Part shown: piece after piece, positions 7,085 to 7,825 of the stretch
How the letters are laid out: every line of letters starts with the position of its first letter
Numbering within the stretch: the first letter of the stretch is position 1
NCBI GenBank assembly: GCA_905478725.1
Contig: CAJQJT010000132.1
Span: 1-7,825, forward strand
Direction of reading: 5' to 3'
From: an uncultured Pseudomonadales bacterium
GTDB lineage: Bacteria > Pseudomonadota > Gammaproteobacteria > Pseudomonadales > Porticoccaceae
Length of the DNA: 7,825 nt
The notes under the pieces: generated by a model
What the model was told of the DNA's origin: nothing
The model's input: the letters and a program-made list of their open reading frames with translations, nothing else
Databases searched by the model: none
Position numbers and translations under genes: made by a program

Positions 7085-7825
7085 ATGATACGTAATCTTC
7101 TTGATAAGGTAGAACCGCATTTCCACAAGGGCGGCAAGTGGGAAAGCTGGTATGCACTGTACGAAGCGGTTGATACGGCTTTATTTAAGCCATCGGACGT
7201 GACTAAGAACAGTTCCCATGTACGTGACTCCATCGACCTCAAGCGGGTCATGATCACAGTTTGGATGGCGACGTTCCCAACCATGTTTTTCGGCATGTGG
7301 AATGTGGGCTTTCAAGCTAACACCATCATGTTGGAAATGGGCATGTTGGCTCAAGAGGGCGGACGGGGCATCTTTATTGCCATGTTGGCCGGCTATGATC
7401 CAACGAGTATGTGGGACAACCTAATCCACGGTGCGGCTTACTTCTTACCTATCTACATGGTTACCTTTATAGTCGGCGGTTTCTGGGAAGTATTGTTTGC
7501 CAGTGTTCGCGGCCATGAAGTGAACGAAGGCTTCTTTGTTACCTCTGTGCTGTTTGCCCTTTGCTGTCCTCCTGATCTCCCATTGTGGATGGTCGCTGTC
7601 GGTATCAGCTTCGGTATTGTCATCGGTAAAGAAGTATTCGGCGGCACCGGTAAGAACTTCCTCAACCCAGCCCTAACCGGTCGCGCGTTCCTCTATTTTG
7701 CTTACCCAGCCTATATGTCTGGTGACGCGGTATGGACTGCAGTAGACGGTTACACTGGCGCAACCATGTTGTCTGTTGCAGCTACTGCCGGTATGGCGGG
7801 TCTTGAGCAGAGCACAACTTGGATG
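7085..7825 (+). CDS. nqrB: Na+-translocating NADH:quinone reductase subunit B, 3' truncated by the window end
   Basis: NqrB is an integral inner-membrane subunit of NQR; it carries a covalent FMN and contributes to quinone binding and Na+ movement. The 247 residues present are about 60% of the usual ~415, and the frame is open to the edge. The N-terminal cytoplasmic stretch ([20 protein letters not shown]) comes before hydrophobic segments at about 55-76, 115-140, 150-160, 167-181 and 199-210. The [21 protein letters not shown] region (181-201) is the family signature. The flavinylation motif DGYTGAT ends in Thr227, which by its context corresponds to Vibrio cholerae Thr236, the FMN-bearing residue. 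Gly131-Gly132 and Glu135 of the VGGFWE motif correspond by the same offset to V. cholerae Gly140-Gly141 and Glu144, linked to inhibitor and quinone binding. It lies four bases after nqrA; nqrC-F are expected beyond the edge. Confidence 0.97.
   Translation, partial: MIRNLLDKVEPHFHKGGKWESWYALYEAVDTALFKPSDVTKNSSHVRDSIDLKRVMITVWMATFPTMFFGMWNVGFQANTIMLEMGMLAQEGGRGIFIAMLAGYDPTSMWDNLIHGAAYFLPIYMVTFIVGGFWEVLFASVRGHEVNEGFFVTSVLFALCCPPDLPLWMVAVGISFGIVIGKEVFGGTGKNFLNPALTGRAFLYFAYPAYMSGDAVWTAVDGYTGATMLSVAATAGMAGLEQSTTWM

Noticed and set aside
1..7825. CRISPR array, tRNA or rRNA gene, complete mobile element, toxin-antitoxin or defence system
   Set aside because: Nothing of these kinds was found by reading the intergenic stretches; almost all the window is accounted for by four known housekeeping genes.

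Overview
The window comes from the chromosome of a gammaproteobacterium with roughly even base composition. It is most likely a marine member of the Pseudomonadales/Cellvibrionales. The reasons are the long Pseudomonas-type glyceraldehyde-3-phosphate dehydrogenase, the Na+-translocating NADH:quinone reductase (NQR) operon, and the order mfd / gap / nqr. From memory, Pseudomonas aeruginosa has the same order around mfd and gap2, with an amino-acid transporter between gap2 and nqrA that is absent here. The taxonomic placement is inference; no marker RNA is present.

Layout. Positions 1-157 hold a 12-bp tandem repeat and possibly the start of a leftward gene that runs off the edge. Positions 158-3670 (minus strand) are a complete mfd, the transcription-repair coupling factor. 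Positions 3671-3889 are a divergent intergenic region with a good sigma70-type promoter for the rightward gene. Positions 3890-5359 (plus strand) are a complete long-form GAPDH gene with a GTG start and its own strong intrinsic terminator at 5401-5438. Positions 5439-5739 are an intergenic leader with a possible promoter and small inverted repeats. Positions 5740-7080 are a complete nqrA, and 7085-7825 are the first 247 codons of nqrB, cut by the window end. The rest of the nqr operon is expected beyond it.

How the genes relate. Mfd is a DNA-repair housekeeping protein with no functional link to the others. GAPDH produces or consumes NAD(P)H at the triose step. NQR oxidises NADH, reduces ubiquinone and pumps Na+ out, so the rightward half of the window is central redox metabolism. 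The terminator between gap and nqrA argues that they are separate transcription units.

I do not see a previously undescribed system here. The parts that deserve a second look are the left-edge repeat with its possible ORF, the extended GAPDH with a basic pair where NAD-type enzymes carry aspartate, and the untested regulatory elements upstream of nqrA.
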